From Zychaea mexicana (taxonomy: Eukaryota; Mucoromycota; Mucoromycetes; Mucorales; Lichtheimiaceae), in contig NW_026516671.1 of NCBI RefSeq assembly GCF_025766255.1, forward strand, positions 310,001 to 374,000: a stretch of DNA of 64,000 bases, written 5' to 3'. Shown here piece after piece: positions 49,835-62,197 of the stretch. Position 1 is the stretch's first letter; the number at the start of each line of letters is the position of its first letter. The notes beneath the pieces were generated by a model. It made no database searches and had not been told where the DNA came from. It was given only the letters and a program-made list of their open reading frames with translations. A program made the translations under genes and the position numbers.

Positions 49835-52800
49835 TCAACACCGAAAGTGTGCAGGTGACTACAAATGCTCTACATATAGAGAATTAGCAGCTATATTTCA
49901 TGGAGAAGGAAAATCAGTCCTTCCATAATATCCGCAAGCTCATAGAGAGAGAGTGTGTGTGTGTAAATAATTACTCAAAGCTTTCCCCGATTTCAGGGGT
50001 ATCACCAGCGCGCTTTTGACCCGTGCTAGGATGCATGATGGAAGCCAGGACTTACGCCCGGAGGCTGTCTAGGGTGAAGAGTATGCCGTTCGCATGAGGC
50101 GATGCAACATCAAAAAGATGGATACGGAACGTAGAGTTAGGGAGAGAGAGCAAAGAGGAATAAAAGAATATTCAAAGTATTTAATTTTGACGGCTTCCTC
50201 TAGGTCCATTCAAAACGAAATCAAAGGGCACATGCATAATTCCCGCGGCCCAAGTTCTGCATCGCACGCCTCGCAACAATGACATTTGCTGATAGGTTTC
50301 TTTGTGGCACTGCGTATACTGTGGTTAGTAAGAGTAATTTCACATGTCAAGGGCAGTGACTCGGAATGCTAAATGACTCATTTCATGCACAGATAATATT
50401 TCCAATGATGTTTTTTATGACATTGATGATGATACATCAGTGAAACCTTGCAAACACAGCGAGAATAACGGAGATGTCGTCCGAAATGTCGAAAGAGTGC
50501 ACTTTAAGAAAAAAGCTGCGTCGAATAAAAACTGGCGAGCCTGCCTTGCCGCGGTTTGGATGTGTTACATGTTGACGAGTGAAATTGAAGACGCTGTCTA
50601 ATGATAGTAGTGCTGAATGTCTCAATAATTGGGGAAGGTGTGGAAAGACAAACAGGATATCACAGAAAAACAGAATCAAGAGTTGGTTGGCGGAGCTGGC
50701 GAAGATCATCATGCAGGCTCACAGCAAGTTTATGCATTGAATCCCAAAACGTAAAAATACCTTTAACCTGATTTGGATCCCTTTGATTGTATTTACATGC
50801 ATTCAAAGGCATTGTAAAGACATGTAAAGGCGCTTTGAAGCTTTTTACATGTTTGATGCGTAGCAGAGGCATGCACTTTTGATTATTCAACCTAATGCAT
50901 TCACTTTTATTGCAATGACTGAAAAAAAGGAGCCCCATGTAGACACGTCGAAGATACTACATAAAAGTAAATTGTATGCGACTATACGCATTGACCACAG
51001 TCTCTACTACTGTACTGGTACTACTAGTAGATCATTTCCCTTTTTCCACACAGCTGATAACTGTTTCGGCTGACGAGCTTATTGGATGCGACCTTCTGTA
51101 TGTTGTAAGTCATAACGTTAAGTGTGCTGCAAGTTTTTGCTTACGACATGATGCTTATGCGAATCCACAAGAACTATTAATGCATGATAGATGACGTTTC
51201 CCGCATCAGTAACTTATATGCAATTGAATGTTTCAGAAAAGACAGTATATAAAATTAAGATCATGTAAATTAAGATGATTGGGACGATGATGGCTATGGC
51301 TGTACTAAAGTACGCGATAGCGATTTCTCGCTACTGTATTATACATATCTCGATTTTTTATAATACGCTTCTCTCAAAGGCACTTAACAGACTTTTATGT
51401 CCGGGCACTTCACCACAGCGTAATTTTTGAATGACACGTTATCTCTTTCGTACGAGACGCAGCATTTTCGCATATAAGGTCTTAAGCGCCATTTCAACAA
51501 TTTTATTAAAAAAACATTAGGTGTTATATAGCGTAGTGCTGTGACATTTAGCCTTCATTTCAAAAAAAATTACCTTGATGTCAATATGGATACAACATCC
51601 ATCCATTGCAAAGCGGTAGCCCAAGGTATCATAAATCTCATTTAAGCTAGCAAAATTTTCCTGTGCCAAAGATCACATTTCTGTTCATGATCAGGTTGTC
51701 CAAATTGCTGTTTCTCACGGTCAAGATCTCCATGAACACTCCTTGCAGTTTTTGCTATCATACCAGCAAGTTATGTACAGAAATGTTACTATGGCGTGGT
51801 TTGGTGGCGTCTTCCATGCATGGCAAGTTTTTTTTGCCTTACATTTTGAGATCAGGTCGTTCCTTGGGGTTGTTATTCTTCATCCATTATATATACTTTT
51901 CTATCGTTCCTCCATACTTAGCGAACAATTACCTATAACCTTATTCCTTCCACATCCTCATAAGTTTGTCTAAATTCTCTCGATATAATCAATCAACAGG
52001 TTAATGTAGAGAATAGGAGCTTCTCCACGTGACGCCTATCTCGTCAGCACTAAGTATATACGTATGCAGGACTAATGAAAGGACGGGTATGATTAAGATT
52101 AATGGCTACTGAAAACGAGAATTATTGATTGTCGTAGTAGTTGTTACATCCAGAAGATACGTTTCCTTATTTGCGCACTGCTGATCTCAATCTTAAACAT
52201 TAGAAATTATTCTTAATAAGAAAAAAAGGTATACATTTTTCGGGGAAGGGGAAGGTTCATTTCTGCTCTCCTTTTTATATTACAAGATAACTCATTTATT
52301 GATTAGTCGCCCACACCACTGTATTTCTAGACGCAATGCCTCAAGCGTTGATGACCAACATTAGCATCGGAGGACGATTTAGTTCATAGATGGATCAATC
52401 GCGAAAGGAAGGACGCATGAATGGAAGAACTACTACGGCGCTCATGCAAGGTCACTCTTTCGCTTGTGCTGAGCTTGATTGCTCTTTTTTGCTGGATGGT
52501 AGTATCTTTTTGTTGTGTCGATAAACTGTAGATACAGTACAATAAACTGGTGTTGTTTATGGTAGAGTAAGGCGAATGGGATAATTACATGTCACCTATA
52601 CATGATACATTGTGCCGACGTATCCTACTCGCTTTTCATCTTGTGCATGATACTCCCAATCTGTTTTATATGTTTGCTTGATTTTGCATATGTATAATCA
52701 TCTTCGTATTTTTGTATATATTCTAGCAGTAACTGATGGGTGATAGCTCATACAGTCGATTCCCTAAATTTCACATCCGTTAACTTTCAACCTTCAATAA

Positions 52801-53201
52801 CTTCACCAAATCTTTGGGAATGGAAAAAATAGCATAGTAAAACTTTCCAATCCCGTGTATTTCACTTTCAATGTATCATCCACCAGGGTTGGAGCCTTAT
52901 CGGGTTATAATAAAAAGCGCTGCTATATAGCTTTTAAAAGACAAGCACTGCACATTATTTATTTCGACTGGATCGTATAAGATTGAATATGATATTTAAA
53001 AAAATCATCTTAAAAACAGCTATCTAAAGAGCTTTGTCAGAGCCAAAGATCGGGTACACTTGTATCTGATAAATCTGGTTTCCGCTTGTGCAACCACTCA
53101 ACCCGAATAAAAGCCCCACATTGATGTGTACAGGGAGCGGGGGAAAGCTTTGTCCTTCTCTCTCTTTTTCCCTCTTTATTATTTTGCTCTTGTTCCATAT
53201 C
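49835..53201. other. Gene-poor region of about 3.4 kb
   Basis: No gene is supportable. Overlapping minus-strand frames at 50437-50938 lack known motifs. The right end holds the promoter of the siderophore synthetase, with a C/T-rich leader at about 53155-53180 and an ATCTGATAA at 53064. Confidence 0.4.
53064..53072 (+). promoter_or_regulatory. Iron-responsive GATA-factor site (ATCTGATAA) upstream of the siderophore synthetase
   Basis: Exact match to ATC[A/T]GATAA, the site bound by iron-sensing GATA repressors of the Urbs1/SreA/Sre1 type in other fungi. It sits 130 bases before the chosen ATG of the NIS synthetase. About 0.5 occurrences are expected by chance on both strands of 64 kb, so its place here is meaningful. 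No such factor was tested. Confidence 0.6.
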
Positions 53202-55521
53202 ATGCAAAACATGGTTGCTCCTTTTACAAACTCTCAGTATGGAAAATTTGCTACCACCTCTCGATTAATATCTTGTCTTATTATCGAGAATTTAGCCACG
53301 GCCTACTACTATTCTTGCCCTGAGGAAGAACAGCAGATGGTAGGCTTGTGTCTGGTACTACGAACACGACGCGATTCTCGGGACGAAGATGAAAAGCATA
53401 CTTCACTAACTACTAAAGACCTTTTGGCAGTGGTTCCTTTACGTGGCATTCCCGAACTGAACTCCAGCGAAGCTGCTGCTTTAACCCTCCCTAATGGTGT
53501 CCAATGCCCTAAAATCGAACTGCTTGATCCATGGGATATGCTAGCCCCCCATATTTTTGGTCTCTACTGTGATGACAGCTCTCCAAACCCAAAACATTCC
53601 CAGGGCGTCCGAACTCTGGTTACCAAAGCGCTTGAGACGATAGGATTATTGAAAGAAGATCAAGATATAATGGTTGGCTATGATGCAGTACAGCTGTGGA
53701 CCAAGTTCTCGCGTGATTATGGCGTATCTGAGACGGAGGATTCAAAGGCGATTGCATCGGAAGTAGCCAACTCCATCATCCATCAAAGTAAGTAAAAGTT
53801 ATTACGCTAATTCGCCGATGTTTCTCGTTCCTCCTTGATTGACTGTTACCTTGTTTACCAGCATATACTTATGATCATCCAAAGCCATTACCCACGCTCG
53901 AGTCACCACCCTACCAGTGGGAGCAGCTGATATTTGAGGGTCATCCATATCATCCGGTATGCTCAAGCGAAAAGATATTCCTCGGGGACATACACGAAGA
54001 AACAACCATCCTACGAAAACTTATCGAACCTCCATTTTCCTTTAATTCTGTGAATCAAAATCACGTTCATTAGATGCACAAACTTCGGATCAGCGCGCCA
54101 CCATTACCGCCTGTGGAGCCAGGACAAGTGGATTGGGACACTCCGAAATTGCGTCTTGTCGCGATCCCTAAAGAATCCATCACGCTTCGCGGCGATTTTG
54201 AGCAACGCGCTACGCCCTTGATCGACGCCATGTTGCAACCCACGGGCAAAGTTCAGGATCAGCGTGCCAAATATGCTGGTACCCATGTCTTTATGCCTGT
54301 GCACGAGTTCCAGGTACCCAACATCCAAGCCAAGTTCAAGGACGCGCTTGTATTCCCCGAAGCCAACAGCGTCACTGCCCACTGCTTGACATCGATTCGG
54401 ACCGTTGCTGTGCCAGACGTTCTTAAAGAATTAACCGTCAAGCTGTGCGTAGGCATCAAGGTGACTTCGGCGCTCAGAATCATCTCCGTGTATTCAACTT
54501 ATTTCGGTCCTGGGTTCTCGACACATGTGGTCCCTCGACTTGTGTATGACCGCTCGATTTTGACAGTGGAGCGGGATTTGGCAAGTGCTATTTATCACCA
54601 TGACGATCCTCACGTGGCCAAGCATTGCAGCTGTATCTTGCGTGAAGCTGTGGAATATCCATCCAATCCAGTGAATAGTGATGCATTTGTTGTGACGGGT
54701 GCATTGGTGGAGAAAATCCAAAAGCCAGGTACGGACGAAACGTTGGTTACGCATGTCTGGAAGTTGGACACGGAGGAAAAGCGTGCTGCTTTTTTGGACA
54801 GGTGAAGTATTGTTTTTTTGTACTTTTGGAGGCAGTAACTTGTTATCGCGGAAAAGAAGTTCGGGTATGAATGAGCCGCTTATGCCATCATTGCTACCAT
54901 TCCTTATAGATATATTGAATTGGCACTCAAGGCATTTATCCCACCATGCCGTGAAAATGGTGTTGCCTTTGAAGCGCACGGACAGAACACGGTGGCACGA
55001 TTTGACAAGGAGACGGGAGTATTGAAGGGTTTTGTGATTCGTGATTTTGGTGGCCTTAGTATCCATCGCGAAACACTGGAAAAATCATGTGACGCTGAGC
55101 TAGATGTTTTGCCAGATAGCTCTATTGTTGCTGAATCCATGGATCTAGTCTACAATCGCCTTTATCATTCCTTGTTTCATACTCATCTGCAGAGATTGAT
55201 TCGGGTACTGGGCATGCATCATAATGGCCGTGGCTGGGAAATGGTGCGTCGCTATTTTACTGAGCTGGTGCCCAAGAATGATCCCATGTACGCTTATTTC
55301 ATGGAACAAAGCAAAGTATCGGGCAAGTGCCTGATATCCATGAAACTGGACGGTCTGTACCGTGACGTAAGTTATATGCAACTGCTGCCGTGATGGTCTT
55401 CCGTTATAAACAGTCTCCAAAATATAAAAAAGATATGCTCACATTTTTTTTCACTTATGTATCCCAATAGGACATCTTCCGACCGTTCCCTAATGTTATC
55501 CTTACTCCAAGACATGCTTAA
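53202..55521 (+). CDS. NIS siderophore synthetase, IucA/IucC family (probable rhizoferrin synthetase)
   Basis: ATP-dependent, NRPS-independent synthetase. In Mucorales the homologue couples two citrates to diaminobutane to make the siderophore rhizoferrin. Five exons (53202-53787, 53862-53956, 54074-54801, 54910-55366, 55471-55521) give 638 residues. Family motifs are FEGHPYHPMHKLR (residues about 220-232, across an intron), a Thr/Ser/Arg block KLCVGIKVTSALRIIS with FGPGFSTHVVPR, FEAHGQNTVARFD (about 490) and GFVIRDFGG. The C-terminal FhuF-like part runs to MKLDGLYRDDIFRPFPN. The start is either MQN at 53202 or MVAPF nine bases on, both following a pyrimidine-rich leader. Earlier in-frame ATG codons would add a hydrophobic stretch encoded by that leader and are unlikely. 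A ferric reductase gene follows on the same strand, and an iron-type GATA site lies upstream. Confidence 0.88.
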
Positions 55522-57217
55522 CAAACCTACTATATTAATTATATTCTGTATTATAAATAACTTGTAATTGTAGCTATATAGAGCTACCAAAACTGTACTG
55601 CAGTAGAATTATACTATTTTATAATTTTGATATGGGAGTCATAAGAGGTGTACATGCTTTTGAAATTTTTTAATACCAAATATATGCTTTACTGTGTGCA
55701 GTTTTGGCTTCTGCATTAGGATTTCAACGTGTTTTTGACACCTGAACATTGATTAAATACGAACATATCATACTGTTAGTAATTGGGCTTCATTCATATT
55801 GCATTACTGTACAGAGCAAGGCAGTGAGCTAGGATATCGCTTATTAGTGAGAGTAACAATTGTTGGCATATATATACGATTACTCTACTGTTGACTACTC
55901 TTGAAAAAACTTTGTATCCGGGACACAGAAACGTATATATACTGTACACTGTATTTTGATGTTATTACTGGTGGAAGATCTTCATTTTTATCGCGATGTG
56001 AGTATAGACAAATAAAGAAATGACAGCACTATACCCCATCAGCGTAGGGTTTTTGCTCGTATGACAAAGAAAATACCAAGTGATGGCTTATCGACATCAG
56101 GAATAGTGACGGGGCCAGACATATGGAAGAGAAAGATTTCAATGTAATCCCTCAAAATCAAAAACCACATCATCGGCCAGCACGCACGTGATGGCTACCG
56201 ACCCTACTTCATTACCTGTGTTACAAATAAACAATGCTGCATCATAATGCGTTATGCTATCGATCTTTAGTATGCCTTGTAACAGTTGTACCCGTAGCGG
56301 GCTACAGCCTGAAGATCCGTCACGGTGTTGTCAAAGGTGGGCGCAGTGGTACATTACAACAGTATACAGTCTTATGGAAAAGAAAGGTGCTCTGGATTGA
56401 AATCTGTCGGTGGTCCGTGTAATATTATCAACCAAATAAACTTACGTAACAGATGGATAATGATGCCATTAGTTTGAGTTTAAGACAAATGATGAGCTAA
56501 ACCCCTACTTGTAACTTATTATGAACATTATATATTCGCCAAGAAGAAGCAAGAAAAAAGTATGCAGTGACACCATGATTCTAGCTAGCAAAGATCTCGT
56601 ACATAACACTGCGCGGATACTGTGTAGGTCACCATTTTCAAGCAAATAACATTGGATAGTGCCATTATTTACAGCTATAAGCAACACTGCTCCTTGCTTC
56701 TAATCAAAAGTTGTTGTTTTTGACCTACTAAAGGGTTTTAGAAATCTTCAAGGCAGTTAAAAAGGAATATATAACACGTTTTGACCTCTTTGCATAACCA
56801 TTGATGCAATCACATGGAATTTGACTCTGTTGCTTGAACTTCTACCCTGTATTGACTCATAACTTGGGTCCTATAATGTCAAAACAAAAAAGTATTTAGA
56901 AAGGTCAATTGCCTATCTACAAACCCAAGAGTAATTCCCGTGTATCATAGTTACATATGTTGTATCTCGAAGTTGCCCGAGTCAAGCGAGAATTTTTCGC
57001 TGCAAAAGGACGGTTTCATTGGTCGGCGATCAGCAGTCTCGGTCACTCCGATTTTCATCGAGCTTTAAACTTCCTTGAAACACAGCAATAAAGCTTCCTT
57101 TACTTTTTCTTTATCTTATATATAGAGGTCTTTCTCTTTCTATTCCCCCCTACTCTACCCTTTTGATTATTTCTCTCCCCTTCCTCCTTTGTCGGTACCC
57201 GTACTATAAACACTCTC
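55522..57217. other. Intergenic region between siderophore synthetase and ferric reductase
   Basis: 1.7 kb, AT-rich, no recognised gene. The ferric-reductase promoter should lie at the right, where a TTATCT core (AGATAA on the other strand) occurs near 57113 and a C/T-rich leader at about 57120-57190. Confidence 0.45.
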
Positions 57218-58954
57218 ATGGACCACGATCACGGATCTAGCCAAGACACGCCGTATAACATTAATATACCCTATGCTGGCGCATTAGCGGGTGTTTTGGC
57301 AGGTCTAACCGTCTTGCTGGCGATCCGGCACTTTGTCTTCTCCTGGAATACATCCCGTAACAGCGGATATGTCAAAGCGTACAATCGATGTGAGCGCTTC
57401 ATAGTAAACAAATTTAGCTACACGTTGAATGGACGGCGCAGTGGGCCGTGGCTCCCACCCATTGGCCTCATTCTCATAATTATCATGCTGTTGTCAACCG
57501 CCCTGCCATTATTACTTGTCGACGTTAACCTTTCCATCAACTCGAACCGTGCCGGATTCTTGGTTTTGGCACTTGTCCCGTTTGTGCTCGCGTCGACCGG
57601 TAAAAACTCTGCCATGGCGCTTGTTACAGGCATTTCACCCGTTAAACTCAATTACTTGCATCGAATTTTGGCAACCGCTATTGTTGTACTGGCAACAATC
57701 CATATGGCTCCGATGCTCAAGTCATGGTCACGGTTTCCCGCATTTATGCAATCCAAATTGGAAACTGAAAAGGTCCAGTATGGTCTAGGCGGCTACGGTT
57801 GTCTGTGCCTTGTTTTCCTCGGAAGTCTTGGTCCGGTCCGACGCTTTTTCTACGAAGGGTTCCTCGTGTCCCATCTTCTCGCTTTTGGATTCATGGGTGC
57901 CGTAGCGAAACACACTCCGTATGCCATGCGCTACTTCTTTGCGGGCTTCGTGTGCTATGCAGTGAATGTTTTGACCGGCTGGTTCGTTAAGTCACGTGTT
58001 GCACGCGCTCGCTTTGATGTCTTGCCGAATGGGTGCACAAGAATCTCGCTGCGTCTTTCGAGTCCCTTGCTCCATCGTCCTGGTCAATATATTTACGTCA
58101 ACTTGCCTGCCTTGTCGTATTTTCAATGGCACCCATTTACAATCACAAACACCCGTATGGCTGCAGACAGCGCTTGCGACATGGTGGAAGTACATGCATG
58201 CGTACGTGGCAACTTTACAAAGAAGTTATATGAACGAGCCCAACATGGCCAGGAGTGGACTGCATTTATTAGTGGACCCTGCGGCAATGGTTCTATCGAC
58301 CTTGAACCTACCACAATGCTCTCATCCCATAAATCCATTCTGCTGCTTGGCGCCGGTGCTGGTGTCACATTTCCTATTCGATTACTGCGCGATCTAGCAT
58401 ATACGTTATTTGAACTGCCCTTGACACGCGACTACATCACTCAGGAAATATATTTCTGCTGGTCTGTTCGACACGCTGGCGAGCTCGAGTGGTTCAGGCA
58501 GGAACTGGAACGGCTTTTGGTCGTTTTTGAAAATGCTCGACGATCTGAAAGCCGCATCCCGCGGCTTACGGTCAACCTCTATGTCACCAGTTCGGACGGC
58601 GATGCTGCCATTAATGAGAAGGTGGATGACGAGGAACAGCACCAGAATGAAGGCAATGTTATGCTTCAGGCAACTTCAGACGAGTCAGCAAAGCCAGCCA
58701 TGTATCTCAATACCCGTATCAAGACTAAAGCATTACTCAAAAGTCTTCATGATCGATCCCCTGGTGTCTTTGGTAAGAAAGCAAAACAGATCACTTTTGT
58801 CAGCCAAGCTACTACAACAAATAACTGACGACTCCTATTTTTGTCGATAGTTTGTGGACCATCTGGGTTCAACGCCCAAGCCAAGAATGCAGTAGCCGGT
58901 CGAACGTCGATAGGTTCTGGCCCACATTTGCATTGTGAAGCGTTTGAGTATTAA
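57218..58954 (+). CDS. Ferric-chelate reductase (FRE / NADPH-oxidase superfamily)
   Basis: Membrane flavocytochrome that reduces extracellular Fe(III) (and Cu(II)) chelates using cytosolic NADPH. Two exons, 57218-58772 and 58851-58954, give 552 residues. After a short N-terminus, about seven hydrophobic segments hold the ferric-reductase domain. Haem-ligand histidines are likely in NYLHRILATAIVVLATIHM and FLVSHLLAFGF. The FAD site is WHPFTITN (about residue 305). NADPH-binding elements are LLLGAGAGVTFPIRLL and, in exon 2, VCGPSGFNAQAKNAV. The C-terminus is EAFEY. Together with the upstream NIS synthetase it suggests reductive handling of ferric rhizoferrin or free iron. The intron lies just before the CGPSGFN motif, so an unspliced read loses the last NADPH element. 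Confidence 0.93.
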
Positions 58955-59280
58955 GTAATTTAAGTATATTCCCCCCGCCCTCTTTCTCTCCATTTGTAAT
59001 TTGCCCCAATTTGTTCTGTATTAATCTTCATCCTCATCTGTTTGTTTCGTTTCCCTTGAAACTGTATTTCAACTTCCCCACTGGAAACACTGTAGTTTAC
59101 CGTATACATATTACAAAAATATTATATATATATTTCTCATTACTTACAAAACAATTGAACACTACATCGAGTGATACGTCTAAAACAAAAATATTAAATA
59201 GAAAATTGAAGTTACATGGATTGAGTGTTATCAAGACACTTTTCAAAAGTTGGGGAATACGCATAATTGAAGATTTCTTT
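58955..59280. other. Convergent intergenic region
   Basis: 3' ends of the ferric reductase (+) and the aminotransferase (-). AT-rich, no gene seen. Confidence 0.5.
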
Positions 59281-60961
59281 TTAGTTAGCAGAGTTGGCTT
59301 CAGCTTCCTCGCGAATGACAGCAGCAAGACGACACACAGCTTCGTCCATTTGATCCATCTCGATGCAGCTATATGAGACACGGACACAGGGTGTTTTGTC
59401 TTGAAGGGGCATGAAGGCCTATTATAGTCATCGATAAAAATTAGTCACCGAATAAAACAGAAAGAAAGCAAAAGGCAACAAGACTTACCACACCAGGAAC
59501 AGCCAAAACATTCTTCTTGACTGCCTTTTGCAATATCAGCTCGTTCGAGTCAGTGATGCCACCCAACAGGCGAATCCAGACAAACATGCCAGAGTCAGGC
59601 GCAACCCATTCGGCTAATCCCTTCAGGTTACGGTCCAAACACTTGACAAAGGCATCGCGTCTTTCACGATAAAATTTGGCGACACTGTCAACGTGCTTGA
59701 AGAAACCATCGTGACCCCATTCGGCCAACAAACCATAAGCCATCAATTGAGGGACACCAGCGGGTTGCAAGTTCGTTACCATGGTGTGCATGTTCATCCG
59801 CTCAATCAAGACCTTGGGGCCGGAGACCCAACCAATACGAATACCGGACGACAAAATCTTGCTCATACTGTCCATACGCAAAACACGGCCGTCCACATCC
59901 ATGGAGAAATACGAAGGAGTGCGCTGGGTGTTGAATTGGAGATAGTAGTATGGGTCGTCTTCAATGATGATGATATCGTGCTTCTTGCATACTTCGTAGG
60001 TTCGCTTCTTGCGTTCCAGCGTAGAGCTGACACCAGTAGGGTTACCGCCGACAGGAACAGTGTAAAGAACCTGAGGACGGGGCTGGTCCTTCTTGCCGCT
60101 GGGGTTTGACTCTGGCCAGTTGGACAAGATCTGATCAAGGGCTTCGGGACTTATACCTTGGGCATCGGTGGCAACGGGAACCAAATCGATAGGCTGAGTC
60201 TCAAGGAACGATAAAGCACCAGTATAAGTAGGCTCCTCAACAAGCAAAGCACTTCCGGGTTCAGCAAACATTTCCAATGCCTAATTGTTAAGAATATCAT
60301 GCCACCAATGTTAAATGACCAAAGCTTCAAGATCTGTCAAAGGGGATTCCGAATATATTTCGTACGGCAAACTAACCTTGGTCAAGAGATCCTGCGAGCC
60401 AGGACCCACAGCCAAGTCAAATTCCTTGCAAGGTGGAGCATGTTCCTTGATTTGGAGTTCACGCAACCACTGATTCAACTGAGGCAAACCGGACTATCGT
60501 GTAAAAGAGCGAGGTTACCCGTGAGAAAATTGAGTATAAAGTTTTGCTTTCTTTTATATAAAATACAAGGAAGAGAGGCTTACAGTGAGGTCATACGACA
60601 AACTACGTCTGAACAAGTCATTGTCAAAAGTGATCGTCTCTCCGGACTTGAGTGTGACACTCATGCTTGCATAGGGGAACGTTTCAGGGTTGGGTTGACC
60701 AGCACCCAAGGAGAGCTATCACAAAAATTTACAGCCGTCAATTGGAAGATTAGATGATCGCCTGTATGTATATGTAACAGCGCAAAAATTCATGTACCAT
60801 CTCCTTGTTGTTCATGTATGGCATCAGGGCACGAACTAGATTAGTGGTAAATGTTGTCAATAACTGATAAATTGTGTTTGTTGATATGGCAAAACTTGTT
60901 GCTTACTGGCTGATGGGTTGCGAGCCTTGCTGCGAGTGCTAAGGAACTTTTGATAATCCAT
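59281..60961 (-). CDS. Aromatic/2-aminoadipate-type aminotransferase (Aro8-like, PLP fold type I)
   Basis: Class I/II PLP aminotransferase. Its closest resemblance is to fungal Aro8 and animal kynurenine/aminoadipate aminotransferases, which act on aromatic amino acids and 2-aminoadipate (lysine pathway). Six exons (60961-60907, 60835-60798, 60715-60584, 60493-60377, 60280-59489, 59418-59281) give 423 residues. Motifs are LSLGAGQPNPETFPY, DLAVGPGSQDLLTK, VPVGGNPTGVS, IIEDDPYYYLQF and the PLP-lysine block DSMSKILSSGIRIGW. The rest is collinear to the C-terminal AAVIREEAEANSAN. All introns are GT-AG and most are phase 0. The substrate cannot be fixed from sequence. A TGAGTCA lies 295 bases upstream. 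Confidence 0.92.
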
Positions 60962-61483
60962 GGTGACGAGAAAAGACGAATGGAAAGCAGAAAAAAATAA
61001 AACGGGAAAAAGAACATCAGCGTAGCATTTGATTTATAGGTTCTCGCTATGTTTTAGATCTCAGCGTAACGTATAGGAATCAAGATCTGCCTTTTTTTTT
61101 GCTCCCGAAGCTCGGAGAGTGGACGTATAGCAAGAGGGAAGGACAAGAGAACTGCTTGCAATATGACGCGTATTTACGTATAGTGGTAGGTAATTAGTAG
61201 CCGAGGGATGCAAAAACCTCGCACGCATGATTTGATTGCTGGCCAGTTATCATGGTGAGTCATCTGTGTAGAGCTGTCCTGCTTAACAAGCAAAGAGAAG
61301 AACACACATAATGCAATTCTACATAATTGTGTAACATACACTGTAGCATTCTGCTTAGGAATATACGTCAAAAAGGATTATTTTATATAATACAGACAAA
61401 TAAGTTCGTAGGGAATAAAAGAGTATAAATGTACAGCTGGGAGGTGAAAGGTGGGAGGTGGGAGGATGAGTTGGAGATTTTTC
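60962..61483. other. Intergenic region, aminotransferase promoter
   Basis: Lies between the aminotransferase start and the copper-transporter stop, both minus strand. It contains TGAGTCA at 61256-61262 and no gene. Confidence 0.5.
61256..61262. promoter_or_regulatory. Possible Gcn4/CPC1-type site (TGAGTCA) upstream of the aminotransferase
   Basis: Second perfect TGAGTCA next to an amino-acid metabolism gene, 295 bases before its ATG. Chance occurrence is quite possible. Confidence 0.3.
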
Positions 61484-62197
61484 TTAGTGATCGTGCTCGC
61501 CAGTAAGGCCGCCCAGGGAGCGGAATCTGCCAAAGATCATTTCACCAATGAAAACGCCGACAACAATGACAAGGAGGTATCCGCCATTACCTGTCATTAC
61601 AACCATCATGAGCAAGTAGCTTACAAAAGACGCCAGCGCCGTGAGGAAGCTACGAATTGTATCGATTGGCCAGTTGAAAGGTGCTACGCGTGGTAGTCGA
61701 TGAGCTTCGGGATACGCGTTGTAGTTGTATGGAATATTATTGGATGTAGACGATGAAGGTGTATCAATAGGAAGATCGCCGCTTGTTTTCTAAGATGCAA
61801 GCGAAGGCGGTTGTTAGTTTTCTGAGAATAGATACAAGTGCACGAATCCTGTAAATGTCCAAGTTACCTCGGGTGCTTTTGTTGCTGCTTTAGCAAACAA
61901 GCCTGCTATCCGTGGCGTCGGATTAAATCCGTTGTCATTGTAAGTATTGATGCCATACAGGCGTTGGTACCGAATGTTTGCCCAGGAATTAAAATACGCT
62001 TCGATCGCAAAGATACTGCGCGAGAGGATCGCAATGAAAAGCAGACCAAAGCAGGCACCGATATACGCTGGTTCGGCAGATGGCAACCATGCGTCGAGCC
62101 ATATAGCATCACCGGAAGAAGACCAATGGAAAGTGCCCATGCTCATCGAGCTGTGGTCCATCGAGTCACTTGTGCTGCTACCTCCACTCATGTCCAT
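61484..62197 (-). CDS. Ctr-family copper transporter
   Basis: Imports Cu(I) across the plasma or vacuolar membrane as a trimer. Two exons, 62197-61868 and 61789-61484, give 211 residues. The N-terminus is Met-rich (MDMSG, SMDHSSMSMGTFHW), typical of extracellular copper-binding Mets motifs. Three membrane segments are visible: PAYIGACFGLLFIAILSRSI; FVSYLLMMVVMTGNGGYLLV, which carries the MxxxM pore motif; and VVVGVFIGEMIF with the GxxxG packing motif. The C-terminus EHDH is a short His-containing tail. The loop between the first two segments is long and variable, as in fungal members. Copper import supports multicopper ferroxidases and cytochrome oxidase, which links it to the iron genes to its left. 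Confidence 0.93.

Noticed and set aside
50437..50938. Two overlapping minus-strand frames of about 90 residues
   Set aside because: No motif or convincing splice join between them; possibly decayed mobile DNA but not supportable.
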